Shown here: one piece after another, positions 35,488 to 46,391 of the stretch | Position numbering within the stretch: the first letter of the stretch is position 1 | Layout of the letters: every line of letters starts with the position of its first letter | Source of the DNA: Trichobilharzia szidati | Lineage: Eukaryota > Platyhelminthes > Trematoda > Strigeidida > Schistosomatidae | Length of the DNA stretch: 64,000 nt | NCBI GenBank assembly: GCA_944472155.2 | Contig: OX235271.1 | Span: 92,269,256 to 92,333,255 of the forward strand | Direction: 5' to 3' | Translations under genes and position numbers: made by a program | The notes under the pieces: generated by a model | Databases searched by the model: none | Told to the model about the DNA's origin: nothing | What the model saw: only the letters and a program-made list of their open reading frames with translations

Positions 35488-37167
35488 GTGATGGTCGGGC
35501 TTGAACACCGCAATGACCCAACAACCTATACTGGCTGGAACTTATGTTCCTGCAGGTCCTACCATGCCAGAAAGGTTGTCTGGATAGCAGTTAGACTAAA
35601 AGCAGTTACCCAATCCAATCCTATGACTTCAAATAAAACACAAAATATCATGCCGGATCGGTCGGGGCCCGGATTAACAACGACCGCGCTTTCTGCTGCC
35701 GTGTCACAGGGCAGAAGTGATAAATACGCTACTGAGACACACCAAATGAAAAAGAACAAACATAAACAGGCCGTGTGTGACCGGCCTCAAGCAGTTGTCC
35801 CCTGGGCTCTGCGGTCACGCAACCAACTTCCACAGTGTGGGCAGCCAGGAAGTAACAATCGCCCTCACAATCCGAAGTGCACACGAAACCTCTCTAATCC
35901 TCACTCACCTTTGTCTTCATCTTCATCTCTATTACCTTGCCTTCCTTCTACTAATGCAACTCCTCTACTTGATGGCTCTTCACTTCCTCTTCACTCTGTG
36001 TGCACTGATAACGATGGAAGCCAAAAAGCCACCATCGATAGTCTCCTAAAGCCACGCCACCAATTTCATATAGGAGCACTTAATGTTAGGACACTTTGTC
36101 AAATAGGACAACAGGCATCACTAGCCAAGACTCTGGCATCCCGAGCCATCGATGTATGTTGTGTTTCAGAAACACGCATACAAGACCCAAGTGTGGTTAT
36201 TCACCTAACCCCACCTGGCCAACAGGATGAATCTGCAAAATTTACCTTGAGGGTGTCAGGAGATGCGACGGCTAGCTCACGAGGATTAGCTGGTGTTGGG
36301 ATAGCTTTAAGTACTAGAACAGAAAAGACATTACTTGACTGGATCCCGGTAGATAGCCGAATGTGTGCTGTCCGTCTGAACGGATCAGTGAAAAGGAGAA
36401 AGGACTGCACTACTCGCCGATGCCTTTTCGTAATCTCCGCCTACGCCCCCACTGACTGCAGTTCGGATGAAACGAAGGATGAGTTCTACCAAAAGCTGTC
36501 TAGTTTGCTGCGAAAGGCTAAACGCTCAGATATAGTCGATTTAGCTGGTGACTTTAATGCTCAAGTAGGGAAATTGTGTCAATCTGAGAAGAATGTCGGT
36601 GGCACATACGGAATTCCTTGCCAGCGAACCAACAACGGTGACCGTCTCCTACAGTTCTGTTCAGATAATTACTTGTTTCTTGTAAGCACTAACTTCAAAC
36701 ACAAGGAGAGACACTGTTTGACCTGGCGACCTCCATCATCAAACCAACGCTGGACACAAATAGACCACATAGCAATAAGCTATCGTTGGCGTGGGTCGGT
36801 AGGGGATTGTTGCTCCTTCTGGAACACGTGTGTAGATACCGATCACGCACTGGTCCGCGCTCGTGTGTGCTTACGACTGAACGGACGTAGGAAACAGCTA
36901 GCGGTAAACCCATCACGTCCCCAGCTCGATCAGGAAACTAAGTCCCTATTTGAGGAAGAACTAGCTAAACACATATCTGAGTTCGACAGCTGCGCTCAAC
37001 CTGAAGAAGCCTGGATATCACAGCACGGATCCAGAAAGCTCGGGCTGCTTTCGCTAACTTACACCGTCTCTGGCGTAGGCGTGACATCCGGCTGTCAACC
37101 AAGGGACGTGTATACTGCTCAGCAGTTCGCTCCGTCCTTCTCTATGGCGGTGAGACATGACCATTGA
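35488..37167 (+). CDS. Non-LTR element ORF: endonuclease, RT deleted
   Basis: A 559-codon frame. Residues about 1-185 are a poorly conserved Ser/Pro-rich N-terminal part. Residues about 190-445 form an AP-like endonuclease: GALNVRTLCQIGQQASLAK, CCVSETRIQDPS, VDSRMCAVRLNG, AYAPTDCSSDETKDEFYQKL, VDLAGDFNAQVGK, LTWRPPSSNQRWTQIDHIAI and DTDHALVRAR (TDH instead of the usual SDH). After EEAWISQHGSRK the frame leaves the element's own register. The true frame continues as ANLHRLWRRRDIRLSTKGR from the RT thumb, so the deletion junction is at about 37020-37045. The true frame then meets a TGA at 37157-37159, where related elements have Trp. Confidence 0.75.
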   Translation: MMVGLEHRNDPTTYTGWNLCSCRSYHARKVVWIAVRLKAVTQSNPMTSNKTQNIMPDRSGPGLTTTALSAAVSQGRSDKYATETHQMKKNKHKQAVCDRPQAVVPWALRSRNQLPQCGQPGSNNRPHNPKCTRNLSNPHSPLSSSSSLLPCLPSTNATPLLDGSSLPLHSVCTDNDGSQKATIDSLLKPRHQFHIGALNVRTLCQIGQQASLAKTLASRAIDVCCVSETRIQDPSVVIHLTPPGQQDESAKFTLRVSGDATASSRGLAGVGIALSTRTEKTLLDWIPVDSRMCAVRLNGSVKRRKDCTTRRCLFVISAYAPTDCSSDETKDEFYQKLSSLLRKAKRSDIVDLAGDFNAQVGKLCQSEKNVGGTYGIPCQRTNNGDRLLQFCSDNYLFLVSTNFKHKERHCLTWRPPSSNQRWTQIDHIAISYRWRGSVGDCCSFWNTCVDTDHALVRARVCLRLNGRRKQLAVNPSRPQLDQETKSLFEEELAKHISEFDSCAQPEEAWISQHGSRKLGLLSLTYTVSGVGVTSGCQPRDVYTAQQFAPSFSMAVRHDH

Positions 37168-37601
37168 GAGCGGAAGAAATGAAGAGATTGTCTGTTTTTG
37201 ACCACAGATGTTTACGATCTCTTTCTCGCGTTAGGTGGTATAATAAGGTAAGTAATGTTGACATTAGGCGTAGAGTGTTGGGCAAAGAGGGAAAATCACT
37301 CGAAGAGGCTATGAAGTTACATAGATTGAGATGGTTAGGTCACGTGCTGCGCATGCCTAACCATCGTCTCCCCCGACGGTCATTACTAGCTGATATAGGT
37401 GCAGGTTGGAAAAGAGTAGGTGGTGGCCAAACAAAAACATGGCATCAATCCATGAAATCCCTGACAGTTAAACTGAGTCAAGTAGGGAGATGCAGACTTC
37501 CGGGTTGGGGCCCTCGGGACTCTAAGAATCAATGGCTGGAGACAATAGGTGACATGGCTCAAAATCGTTGTCAATGGCGCAGATGTATTCAGTCTCTTTA
37601 A
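37164..37601 (+). CDS. Non-LTR element C-terminal region
   Basis: A 145-codon frame continuing the element's true register after the stop: LRAEEMKRLSVFDHRCLRS, LHRLRWLGHVLRMPNHRLPR, GQTKTWHQSMKSL and GRCRLPGWGPRDSKNQW. This C-terminal block follows the RT in this family and is present, heavily decayed, at 31700-31995. Its function is unknown to me. Open frame and mild divergence suggest recent insertion. Confidence 0.7.
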   Translation: MRAEEMKRLSVFDHRCLRSLSRVRWYNKVSNVDIRRRVLGKEGKSLEEAMKLHRLRWLGHVLRMPNHRLPRRSLLADIGAGWKRVGGGQTKTWHQSMKSLTVKLSQVGRCRLPGWGPRDSKNQWLETIGDMAQNRCQWRRCIQSL

Positions 37602-37787
37602 CCTTCATATTCCTTTCTACCATTACTCATTCTGTTTCACTCTTATACTTATCTAAATTCTATTGATTCTCTTCTCTCATTTTCCTGTCTACCTTTGTGT
37701 GCTATTTGGAACGTGGCAACTCGAACTGCTGCACTTCGGTGCCAAGTTCTATGTTGAATCCAGCAGCAACAGCAGCCTTACAATGGA

Positions 37788-38700
37788 ACACCAATGAAAG
37801 TTAATCAGTTAATTTTCATTGCCTGAGTTCCCTAGATTACAAAAGTATGACACCTTAGTTTTTTTCATGTGATTCTACTGCATTTTATTGGCATTTTAAT
37901 TTAGCTCTATTACACATATAAAAAGCTTTATACAGTTCAAGTTGTTTTTTCATCGAACCTGCTAAATATAACTACTTCTTACCTTTGCTCTGTCATTTGT
38001 TAGAATGATGGTTTTTTATAAATAGACATTTTATAGAGTATCACTGCGCATCCTTCGAGGACAAGACTGATTGAAACTCTAAATCACAACACTCATAAAA
38101 TGAAAAATCTGTTACAGCAAACACAATGGATCCACAAAAATATAGTATTACTTACTGTTTCACTGCATGATCTATCCAGTAAGGAAAGTATTATGAAATG
38201 ATAAACTGTCACAGTGTTCAAGTTTTGTACATTTATAAAGTAGAAAAATAACTTCACCACCCTTTTCTTTGTCATAGGATCTACTTCCACCAAGAGTTGA
38301 GCACCTACAAGTTGTTCAACATTTTGATAGGGTTTTCCTAATGAAAGAAATGAATTTTTCATGTAGTAAGATAGCGTTTCTTATTTGTAAGTTTAAAATA
38401 ACTAGTTCCTTTTATGAATTTAGACAATGCAATAAGAAGACGTGATTTGTCTGAATCGTGTAATGTTGTATTTGCGCAACACATTTCGAATAATCTGATC
38501 ACACACGGACTTGTCATAGGAATATATATGAAACTAATACAGAGTTAGGAGGTGAGAAAATAGACTAAGATTAAGAGGACATACTGAAGGTCAAAATAAC
38601 AATGCAGATCACTAAACTAAATAACAGAGGTAATAATACATCTGCCCTGACTGGTATCGAAACAAAGTTTACCAAAGAAGGTGTAGTGTGATGACGAATT
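37788..38700. other. Left-arm non-coding stretch
   Basis: No exon recognised. Collinear with about 60250-61160 of the right arm. Confidence 0.45.
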
Positions 38701-38734
38701 TGCGCTTTGAACGCATAAAGGTGGTTTAAACTTT

Positions 38735-39420
38735 CTAATTGCTAGCTAGGGCTTCCATAAACTTAAGGATACGCCCCAAACACGTTTTATAGATAGGTTT
38801 AAAAGATGTGTTAACGTCAATTTTATGTCCTCTCTCTATAATATGTTTCGCAATAGAAGAGCTAGGTCTCCTGTTCTCACCATTAATAGGTTCTGAAGAT
38901 TCCATTTGTTTCTGGAGCCATATAGGAATCCGCTCTGAAGCCCTTAGTTGCAGAGATCGATGAGTCCTCCCTATGTATGTGTGTCCACATATACATTCAA
39001 ATTGGTAAATGCAGTGGGATGTGACGTCATTTTTCGCATGTTCGAAGAGCTTAGATAGATATATTGGCTTTACATTCTCAGTTATAATGATATTAGCTGC
39101 ATAAAAAGTCTTTTTGACAGCAGCGTTCACTCTTTGTCTAGTTATCAAGCTGCTATGATCTCCCATATAGGGTAGCTTGATGTACAAGTCTTTCTTAGTG
39201 GTGAGTTGGAGAGTGGGTGTTGGTGTTCCGACTACTTTATATCTCTTACTGAACCTGTCTGGATAATTATTATCAAACAGAGTTCGTGTCAACTTTCTTT
39301 CTTCCTCCTCAAGTGTGTCTTCAGTGCATCTGCACTTACTAAGATTTGGACACTGAAGTAGAGAAACCTTTACTCATTCATTCAACAAACCTCGTTCTTA
39401 ACAAATTTCAGGGAGGATGA
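38735..39420 (-). mobile_element. Penelope-like element, 3' part (left arm)
   Basis: An open frame of at least 185 codons on the complement (38735-39292, with open sequence continuing to about 39365 as CRCTEDTLEEEERK). It has RT-linker sequence (TPTLQLTTKKDLYIKLPYMG, FYAANIIITENVKPIYLSK), then the GIY-YIG nuclease CIYQFECICGHTYIGRTHRS, the SIAKHIIERGHKIDV block and FKPIYKTCLGRILKFMEALA. The nuclease looks complete, while the RT catalytic part is absent. The right-arm copy has acquired a stop and a frameshift, so this arm keeps the better frame. Confidence 0.8.
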
Positions 39421-40189
39421 ATGATTGCTGATTGACGGATTTAAACAATGAAAGAAGGGTTATTATTTGATACACAACTTTAAACCAGTGAACTTTATTT
39501 TATCACGGATAAATCTCCATGACTATAGAACACATTCTGAGCAAATAAGTATTTTTAGTGATTTGTCATCAGGAGTACAGTTACACAATATACTATTCGT
39601 ATATATTTGGAACCAGTATGGTTAACAGAATTAAAGTTCAGTAGTATTAATTAGTGATTAATGATCTAGGTGATCTTAATAATAGCAAGGACAAATTCGC
39701 GAAAGTCTTTATATAATCTAGACATTCTATTGTTGCAGATGGGTAAGTAAAATGTGTATACGTCTATCGGTCGAGGGGGAAATAACTACTTTATGGAATC
39801 TCCTCAATACACTATTCACTTTGTAGCAGTCTTTTAGCTACTGGCTGCATTCTGTTGTCTCTGTAAACGCTTTCTATTCAGTAAATCACTATCCTGTTCT
39901 GAACGCCACTTAAAGCGTTACTATTTTTTTTCTAATGGCACAATATAAATATTAATGAGCTCATATCTTGAATTCTGCCTGTTTTCATCTCATTTCTCAA
40001 AAAAGTGCTTTTTTCTTTTGATTATTAAATGCATCACTGAGTGTAGATTATTTTAAATACTTTTGCTTATCTTTGTGACTAATGCCCTTCATGTACTTAC
40101 GTAAAACGTAAGCGAAGGATAGAAATGTATACTTTCGCCTCTGTACAGTGTAGTGCGTCTACTCCTTTATTTGGTGTTGACTGATGTCA
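39421..40189. other. Left-arm non-coding stretch
   Basis: Nothing recognised. Collinear with the right arm except that roughly 180 bases around 40120-40310 are absent there. Confidence 0.45.
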
Positions 40190-40562
40190 GATTGCCGTCA
40201 ACCCTCTATAATCAGCAGTTCAAAGTGCATCGTGATGGCGAACCACCTAATGGCATGGTGGCCACATTGTAAACTTGACTGATATAATTCATTCTGAACC
40301 GAACAAGGGAATAGATAGACTAAACTAGTTACTAACTTGTGTCCAGTCAAAAATATGCAATACAGTCCTACAGGAGGTCGGCCGCGAGCCTGAATAGCTC
40401 AGTGATAATGTCTCTGACTGCAGCAATGATTGACGCGGGCTGGAGTCTCAGAAGGGACATGAGTTTCTTTAAGGTTGCAGATATGCACTGCTGACTGGTG
40501 AGTGCCGACTAGCACGAAACCTAGGTCCATGGCTTCCTGCGGATTGCTTGCAACCATCTAAT
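40190..40562 (+). mobile_element. Sm-alpha-like tRNA/hammerhead SINE (left arm)
   Basis: The same order as at 20200: 5' region, tRNA-like boxes (A box tagctcagtgataatg at 40394-40409), hammerhead-like core, and ccatctaata end. It lies about 200 bp upstream of the host exon at 40761. The right-arm counterpart (58640-58870) lacks the 5' part. Confidence 0.7.
40480..40545 (+). ncRNA. Hammerhead-like core in SINE (left arm)
   Basis: CTGGTGA at 40495-40501, stem II hairpin gtgccgactagcac, then GAAAC at 40516-40520 and CTAGGTC to 40527. A-CC can pair with GG-T around a two-base loop, giving the tiny stem III typical of animal satellite hammerheads, with a C at the predicted cleavage position. The A-to-G change in the core and a poorly formed inner stem I argue against activity. 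Confidence 0.55.
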
Positions 40563-40760
40563 ATCAATAATATATATATACGTGTCACTTTAAATTGCAT
40601 AACTTTTGTTTGATAAATAAGATTTATATCACTTAACTTACATCTTCTCAGTCAGACAATAATTTATACTAACAACCAATACGGGAAACTGATAACTATT
40701 TTGTCGTCCTCTCAACTTTTTTTCCTTCAAACGTCCACATTCTCTTTTTAATTAATCTAG

Positions 40761-41038
40761 ACAAACATCTTCAAGTACAATTCCTGTGAAGCATGAAAAT
40801 GATTCAACAAAATCTGTAGAATTTAAAGAAGAAAATCAGTGTTTAATAAATAATACAAAAGAAATAATGACGTCAAATGATAAATGCTCAAGCTGTTCAG
40901 AAGTTAAAAAAGATGTTTTACAGACAAGTTCTACTGAAAAAGATAAAGGTAACATTGAAGAAAAGAATACTGGAACTGTAATAACAAATGAAACACAGAA
41001 CACTTCATCACAACCGGTTCAAGACAAATGCGATTTAG
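40761..41038 (+). CDS. OXR1/NCOA7-family protein, polar linker exon
   Basis: This is a 278-nt exon: acceptor aattaatctag, donor gtatgtaag. The phase (one leading base, one trailing base) matches the 21086-21255 exon before it and the 44629 exon after it. It encodes a Ser/Lys/Glu-rich, probably disordered linker (QTSSSTIPVKHENDSTKSV ... QPVQDKCDLG) between the two halves of the GRAM-like region. The family commonly varies here. A second copy of the same length lies inverted at 58135-58412. Confidence 0.7.
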
Positions 41039-41185
41039 GTATGTAAGAGTGAGGTTTTAATTATCTATCTACAGTTGTTTACATTTTGACATCAGATATC
41101 TGTTGTAATCAAGTCTGCTGATTACGATATGAGATAAATTCAGTTCTCAAATATGCATTGTCTGCTCGAGTTACAGTTTGCTATA

Positions 41186-41412
41186 CCTTTAAGTTCCTAG
41201 TGGAACATAGGGCTTCAAGCTAGAGCTTTGAAGTTTCAGTAGCAGTGGTGTTTATTTTTACGGGATGGGGTTCCTAGCCCCATGCCCAACCTTCCCTCTT
41301 TACCAGTCTTATTACTGACTTAACGAGGTAGTGGAGTGCGTCGGCCAGGGATCGAACCCCGAACCACATGCGTGATTGGCGAGCATTCTACCTACGTGCC
41401 ACCAACGCACTC
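41186..41412 (-). mobile_element. tRNA-headed SINE (left arm)
   Basis: The complement gives a full-length copy: head at about 41335-41410 with B-box complement gggatcgaacccc, body with gcatgggg, and RTE-like terminus (tatgttccactagg) at the low-coordinate end. It lies in the intron immediately downstream of the 40761 exon, as does its inverted counterpart at 57767-58000. Confidence 0.8.
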
Positions 41413-41534
41413 AAGAATTAAAGTTACATTAGATTATTAACACTGAGTGTATTTATTATATTTGACTCCATATGTTTTACTGAACTATTTACATTGAATT
41501 TTAAGCCATCCACGTTCTCAATATACTTTGATTG

Positions 41535-41780
41535 GACACTAGTTAGTAATTAGTGTAATGTGTCTAATCCTTTTGTTTGATGCAGACTGGATTCTATCAG
41601 TCAAAGCTGCAATCGTGAGCTCAAATGGCTGTGACTGCATTACTGGGTGACGTGTGTTCGAGTCTCAGAAGGGACTTGAGTTCCTTCAACGTTACAGATA
41701 CGCCCTCCTGACTGATGAGTTTCAACTAGCATAAAATCTAGGTTCAAGGCTTCCTGCTGATTGCCTCCAACCATCTAATA
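41535..41780 (+). mobile_element. Sm-alpha-like SINE, second copy (left arm)
   Basis: Shorter 5' region, tRNA-like segment with B box gtgttcgagtctc at 41648-41660, and a hammerhead-like segment with an intact CTGATGA at 41712-41718. The downstream GAAA position reads ATAAAAT. Ends at ccatctaata. The right-arm copy (57105-57370) has the better A box but a mutated core. Confidence 0.65.
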
Positions 41781-42439
41781 AGTTCTCAATATACTTCAAA
41801 TTTTTTAAAAATGAAGACACGAAGATTTGAAGAGAAGAATTCCTTTTCTATATTTAAATTTCTACTAGAATATTTTTTATCAAACTTAAGTGCCTTGAGC
41901 TTAAAAAGATGAATTCAGAGTAATAAATGCACACGATTAACTTGAGTTATGTAGAATGAGACTGACTTCCGCTCTCCTGAAATAAAACAGCAGTAGTAAA
42001 TTGATTAAATTCTAAACAAAATGCACACGAAAGCTATAAATCTCAGTTAATATTGAAAGCAACTTTTTTGTGAACAAATAAAAGAGAGGATGGAGACAAA
42101 AAAAACAAGAATAAATCAAAAAACTAGTGGTTCCAACCAGAGCAACTGCGTAAACACGACGAATATTGTTGTTCATATAACTGAATAGCAAAATGTCAGT
42201 AAGAAGATAAAATGATAGAACAAAAGTGAATATGATCGCCTACTTTGATAAGTAATTTATTTTAGTAAACCATTTAGATATCAACTGAAAGATTACTCTG
42301 CAAATGTAGATAGGTTCTGTTATCACACTACAATATCTATGAAGAGATTAAGCAGACACTGGCGAGCGCAGTAGAAGGAGTTTATTTTTAGTACATCTAA
42401 CATATTTCTCATACAAAGAGTACCGTGTTTAGCTTAACC
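41781..42439. other. Left-arm intron, nothing recognised
   Basis: Non-coding. Collinear with about 56475-57100 of the right arm. Confidence 0.45.
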
Positions 42440-43240
42440 AAGTGGAACTAGCATTAAAGATGATGAAGCAAGCCTGCAGCAGAGTGATTCATAAACGAAT
42501 AGCCAACAAAAGACTGAATTCCTCACTAGCCACAGCCTATCCTGAAGCTAATATGGTTCCAATTTATCGGACAGCATGCTCTTTGGTACAATCAAAAGTC
42601 GACAGATACCGTTCTCATGTTAACTCTAACTGTATATACAAATTTACATGTAATTGCCGTAGCAGTTACATTTGGAGAACAGAAAGAAGGCCATACCTCT
42701 GCTTTTTCTGGACATGTACCAGAAAGTTTACGTCTCATGGGAAAAAAGCTGACAACAGTACCATTGCCAGACATTGTATCAATAAGGGCCATGAGGTGGT
42801 CGCCGTAAAATCCTTTAAAATTGTCATTAGACAAGATAGTTCAGTTCCCCTCAAGTTTGCCAAAGCAATCGCGATCAAACGCCTGAAAATCGATTTATGT
42901 ATCCAAAAAGAAGCAGTTATCAGTCTTTCCTTGCCCTGGTAACTGGATGTCTTTATTCCCTCTTCCATTTGGCTGTATCCTTATCTCCGTTGGTATAATG
43001 TGACTCTCCTTGTCTCCTATTTCTATGATTTGAGTAGAACTCACTTTACTGCCAATCAGTTTATTAATTACTCGTCATCTTACTCACCTCTTGTGTTTAT
43101 CCTGTAACTCCTCTGCCATTATGTGCAAACACGGATTTTTGCTTGAACTTGAACTATCTGGGTGTAATTTTCTGAGCGCTGTTTATTAATTTAGGGACCT
43201 GCTGTCAGCTGATATCATGTAACATTAGCAAGTATGTTAA
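42440..43240 (+). mobile_element. Penelope-like element, 3' part (left arm inner end)
   Basis: An open frame at 42442-42942 encodes a linker and a GIY-YIG nuclease: NCIYKFTCNCRSSYIWRT (the second motif's glycine is replaced by Trp), TIARHCINKGHEV, VKSFKIVIRQDSS, and AIAIKRLKIDLCIQKEA. The catalytic glycine change and a local shift in the following segment suggest inactivity. Sequence from 42943 to about 43240 would be its 3' non-coding end. The inner edge of the inverted duplication coincides with the end of this unit. Confidence 0.75.
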
Positions 43241-43689
43241 GGCTGTTCTGCACATAAACTTAATAATTTCTTTAGGATTTAGGCAGCTGATGAGAAGCCA
43301 ACGAAATAAGTGATGGTACCATCTTATTCTACACAAACTGCTGTTCTTGGTTTGTTCAAATTCATAAAGTGACTGAGAAATTTTAGATCATCACAAAAGC
43401 TCTTATATCACTCCATTTAAAAATGATAACCGATGTGTATAAAGAAATATGGACGTATTTTAGTCAGTTTGTGTTCTGTATTATTTCATCATTCTTACAT
43501 TCCAGATTTGTTTTATTACTTTAATTGTTCACAACCCTGGATAGCATAACTTAGTGAAAGAGAGGACATTTCTAGAAACAATGCACACGGTTTAATTATC
43601 ATCCTATGTTTGCTATATGAATGTGGATCATGTAGAATATGATATATAAGTGCGAAAAGAAATTTGCGTATGAAGACAGCAATATCAAA
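43241..43689. other. Spacer, nothing recognised
   Basis: Single-copy-like sequence just inside the left arm. Confidence 0.4.
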
Positions 43690-43850
43690 CTTGGGCTCTG
43701 AAACTTCAGTAGCTCTTGTGTTGTTTTTGTGGGGTGAGGTTGCTAGGGTTACACTCAATCCTCTCTTTTCTCTGGTCTTACTACCGGCTAGGTGGAATTA
43801 AGGAATATGTCTGCCGAGAGTCGAACTTTGGACCAAGTGATGTTGGGTTA
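43690..43850 (-). mobile_element. SINE relic
   Basis: Decayed copy of the tRNA-headed SINE on the complement: aaacttcagtagctcttgtg, ggggtgaggttgctagg, ctggtcttactaccggct, and a decayed head (cgagagtcgaactttgg). The RTE-like terminus is missing. Confidence 0.55.
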
Positions 43851-44628
43851 ACGAAATATCATAAAATTGGAACTGGGTTCATTTAAATAAATGAAATGAC
43901 GACTCGCTGAACATCTTGATGGTTAGGCATTTTAAGTTAAACAGAATAATTTCATGAGAGATTTTCCTGCATACATTTTAACTTAAACAAAATATCTACT
44001 GTGTTTATCTACTACCTGCAATGGTTTTACTCCGTGACTCAATAATTATAATCAATATCAAAATGAAACCGAAGCAATAAATGATACTCAGACAATAAAT
44101 TACACTTATTAGGAATAATGAGTTATCAGTCGTTAGAGTTAATTTAATAATATAATCCAAAGATCTGCACGTAGTATATTTCAATGATTCTTCTTCCCTG
44201 AAGGTTTGCTGAACTGGTTGCTGAATCTTCTTTGGAAGAGGATGTGAGTTTCCTGTAAATTCCGAAAGATGCAATCAGTAAGTATAATGGCTACCAGGCA
44301 GCCAAAGAGAAAGAGAACACTATGTGCGAGCTAGCACATGTATATTTTACTTCCGGCGTACAAAAGTGTATTTCCCAAAACTTGGGCAGATAAATCAAAC
44401 AAAGATTTGTAGCAAATGAGGGATACAAACAATTTTAAGATAGGAAAGAATGTCTTTTCTTAACCTGTAACAAGAACTGTACAGAAGCATCTTTCTACTG
44501 TCTACAACTTTCCCAAATGCTACTGTAGCTAAATCTAGCAGTCTATATATAGATAAATATGATTATATTTGTGCAGTGGGGAAATAATTAAATAATCATT
44601 TTGTTTTTTTCATGTTTTATTCCTTCAG
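43851..44628. other. Intron, nothing recognised
   Basis: Non-coding sequence leading into the acceptor of the next host exon (tttattccttcag). Confidence 0.45.
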
Positions 44629-44755
44629 ATGAAAATCCATTATACTTATGTATATTAGTATCCCCATACTCAATGAGAAGTAATAAGCATAGAAGACATC
44701 CACACTGGTTTACTATTCAATCCGAGGAATATTGGTTTCTGATACCACACGGAAA
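44629..44755 (+). CDS. OXR1/NCOA7-family protein, C-terminal GRAM strand exon
   Basis: This is a 127-nt exon with acceptor attccttcag and donor gtgagt. It starts DENPLYLCILVSPYSMRSNK and ends EEYWFLIPHGK. PLYLCI(R/L)V followed by EYWF.(V/I)P is the signature pair of the family just before the RERVDxLYxFF helix, and the spacing fits. Phases agree with the exons at 40761 and 48027. Confidence 0.7.
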
Positions 44756-46059
44756 GTGAGTTGTTGGCTGTTATTATCCTTAATTGACCCTTCAAAACTC
44801 ACCATGTGTTGTTTGACTTTGTCATGTTTATTTTTCAATGAATAGATCGATACCCAACGTCTAAACGAGATACAGAGCTGTGTAACTGTAGTCAGCAAAC
44901 AGCCTTGGACAATGTGGTCTAGTATATATAACTGAACCTGTTGGCTTTGTTGAAAGTGTCAGACACTTGTGACAGTCATCCAAAACTGATAAGCTTTTTG
45001 TAATGTTCATTGTGTTTGAAAGTGGAATTTTGCAGAATTTTTGTACTCAATGTTACTATCAACAGATGTATTCTCATTCTAAAACAACATATCTTCATAC
45101 AGAACTACCGATTTATTAGCATAATTAATTGAGCACTGAATTCATTGGCTGTGTTTTTGAACACTTCTCCATCCCCATTGATTATTGTAAACAGACATGT
45201 TTGACAATCAAGTCTATAATTGTTTGGCAGTAATTTATGGAAAAAATGCTCCAGTAAATTATGTATATAACATAGAAGTAAGATGATTGCATGTTATTTC
45301 AGAAATAGCATAATTATTTTTTCTGTTTTCTGTCAAATACCTTGTTTTTGTATTTAAGGATACTGTTGTCTTTCATGAGACAAGGTAAATTTTAGAATAC
45401 TCATTTTCTTTTTCTTTTTTTTTTACTTCATTGATTTCATATATATCATGTCTGTGAACCAACTAGGTACAATTAATGTGTTTAATGCCAAAATATTGTT
45501 TTGGAAAACATTGTAGTCCTAGTTGTTTCACACACACCACCCCATCATCCACAGTGAACTCGAATAAGGTAGAATACAGTTGTGGACTGTTAGCTTACCA
45601 ATGTAATCTACAGAAATGCTGTGTTTTTTGTATGTGCATATATCACTTTCGGTTTCCCAACTGTTTCGGTAGAGTTGTTTTTATTGGTTTCAGAAGCGGT
45701 TTTTAGATGTAATTTCATGAACGAAAAAAATAGATGGTTGGGGGTGGGGAGAAGGACGTTTCAAACACGAAACGCTTATTTATTCACCGCCATGAATACT
45801 TTTGAAAATTTGCAACAGTTTCGCGGATGTGGCACATTACTCTTGGGATTCAGAAGACAAAAAAATGTTCGTGTAGATAAACTAGTCGAGTATAAATTTA
45901 TGACTGGGAAACACTTAATTCTTTGGAGAGAAAGAAATATTTCGATTATCTATCTTAGCTGCAAACAGATGATTCTTTTTTTAATTTATTTTAGGATTTT
46001 TCAATGACATCTATTTTTAAATAGAGTGTTCCAGTTTCTTTTATTGACTTGCATTGCGA
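44756..46059. other. Intron, nothing recognised
   Basis: Open frames of 76 and 128 codons at 45476-46007 lack splice-linked phase or recognisable motifs and are taken as chance. No repeat was seen. Confidence 0.4.
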
Positions 46060-46236
46060 ATGGAAGTTTCAGTAGCATTGGTGTTTTTACGGGATGAGAT
46101 TCCTAGCCTGACACCTAGCCTTCCTTCTTTACCGAGTTTACTGCTGGCTAAGCTCGATTTTGGAATACATCAGCGGGGAATTGAACCTTGGGTCACTTAC
46201 ACGGTTGGTTGCTATTCTATCGCTGAATCACAGATG
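46060..46236 (-). mobile_element. SINE fragment
   Basis: Complement of the SINE body (gaagtttcagtagcattgg, ggatgagattcctagcctg) and a decayed tRNA-like head with B-box complement gaattgaacc. No RTE-like terminus. Confidence 0.6.
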
Positions 46237-46391
46237 CATCAATATGGAATTAATTTCATACAAAACCTGGCCCTTTGTAAATCGAAACTGAATACAAAAA
46301 TAGCATTGAAGAGAATAATATGCTCTGCTTCTTAATAGAATATAAGCACTGATGTGTATATCAGTTTGTTTGCAGAAATGGAATAATCTTT

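Larger units (their letters stand above)
35461..37775 (+). mobile_element. Non-LTR retrotransposon with internal deletion of the RT
   Basis: Flanked by a 12-bp target-site duplication, ccttacaatgga, at 35449-35460 and 37776-37787. The uninterrupted site is preserved in the right arm near 61160-61175, so the insertion happened after the duplication. The 5' part encodes a complete endonuclease. The RT fingers, palm and motif C are absent. The thumb end and C-terminal region follow directly. The 3' end is short and finishes in a CAG-like tail (ccagcagcaacagcag). The element must therefore have moved with RT supplied in trans, or lost its RT after insertion. Confidence 0.85.
32751..43240 (+). repeat. 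Left arm of a large inverted duplication
   Basis: This segment recurs on the opposite strand at 55632-64000 in the same order. Anchors, left to right, are the RTE fragment (33001 / 63756), the hairpin repeat (33455 / 63280), the tRNA-like repeat (35027 / 61600), a Penelope element (38735 / 60240), a host exon (40761 / 58412), a SINE (41186 / 58000), and a second Penelope element (42440 / 56475). In a 255-base stretch at 34078-34330 I counted about 13 differences, near 95% identity. The inner edge is sharp at about 43240. The outer edge is not seen because the partner reaches the window end. Confidence 0.9.

Noticed and set aside
43287..43340. CTGATGA followed by GAAA and a long hairpin (ataag ... 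cttat), hammerhead-like
   Set aside because: The 9 bases between the two core motifs cannot form a stem II beyond one pair, stem I is not complementary next to the core, and the cleavage triplet would be AUU. The partial match is likely chance.
45476..46007. Two overlapping open frames as candidate exons between 44755 and 48027
   Set aside because: The exons at 44629 and 48027 already join in phase without them, and the peptides show no family resemblance.
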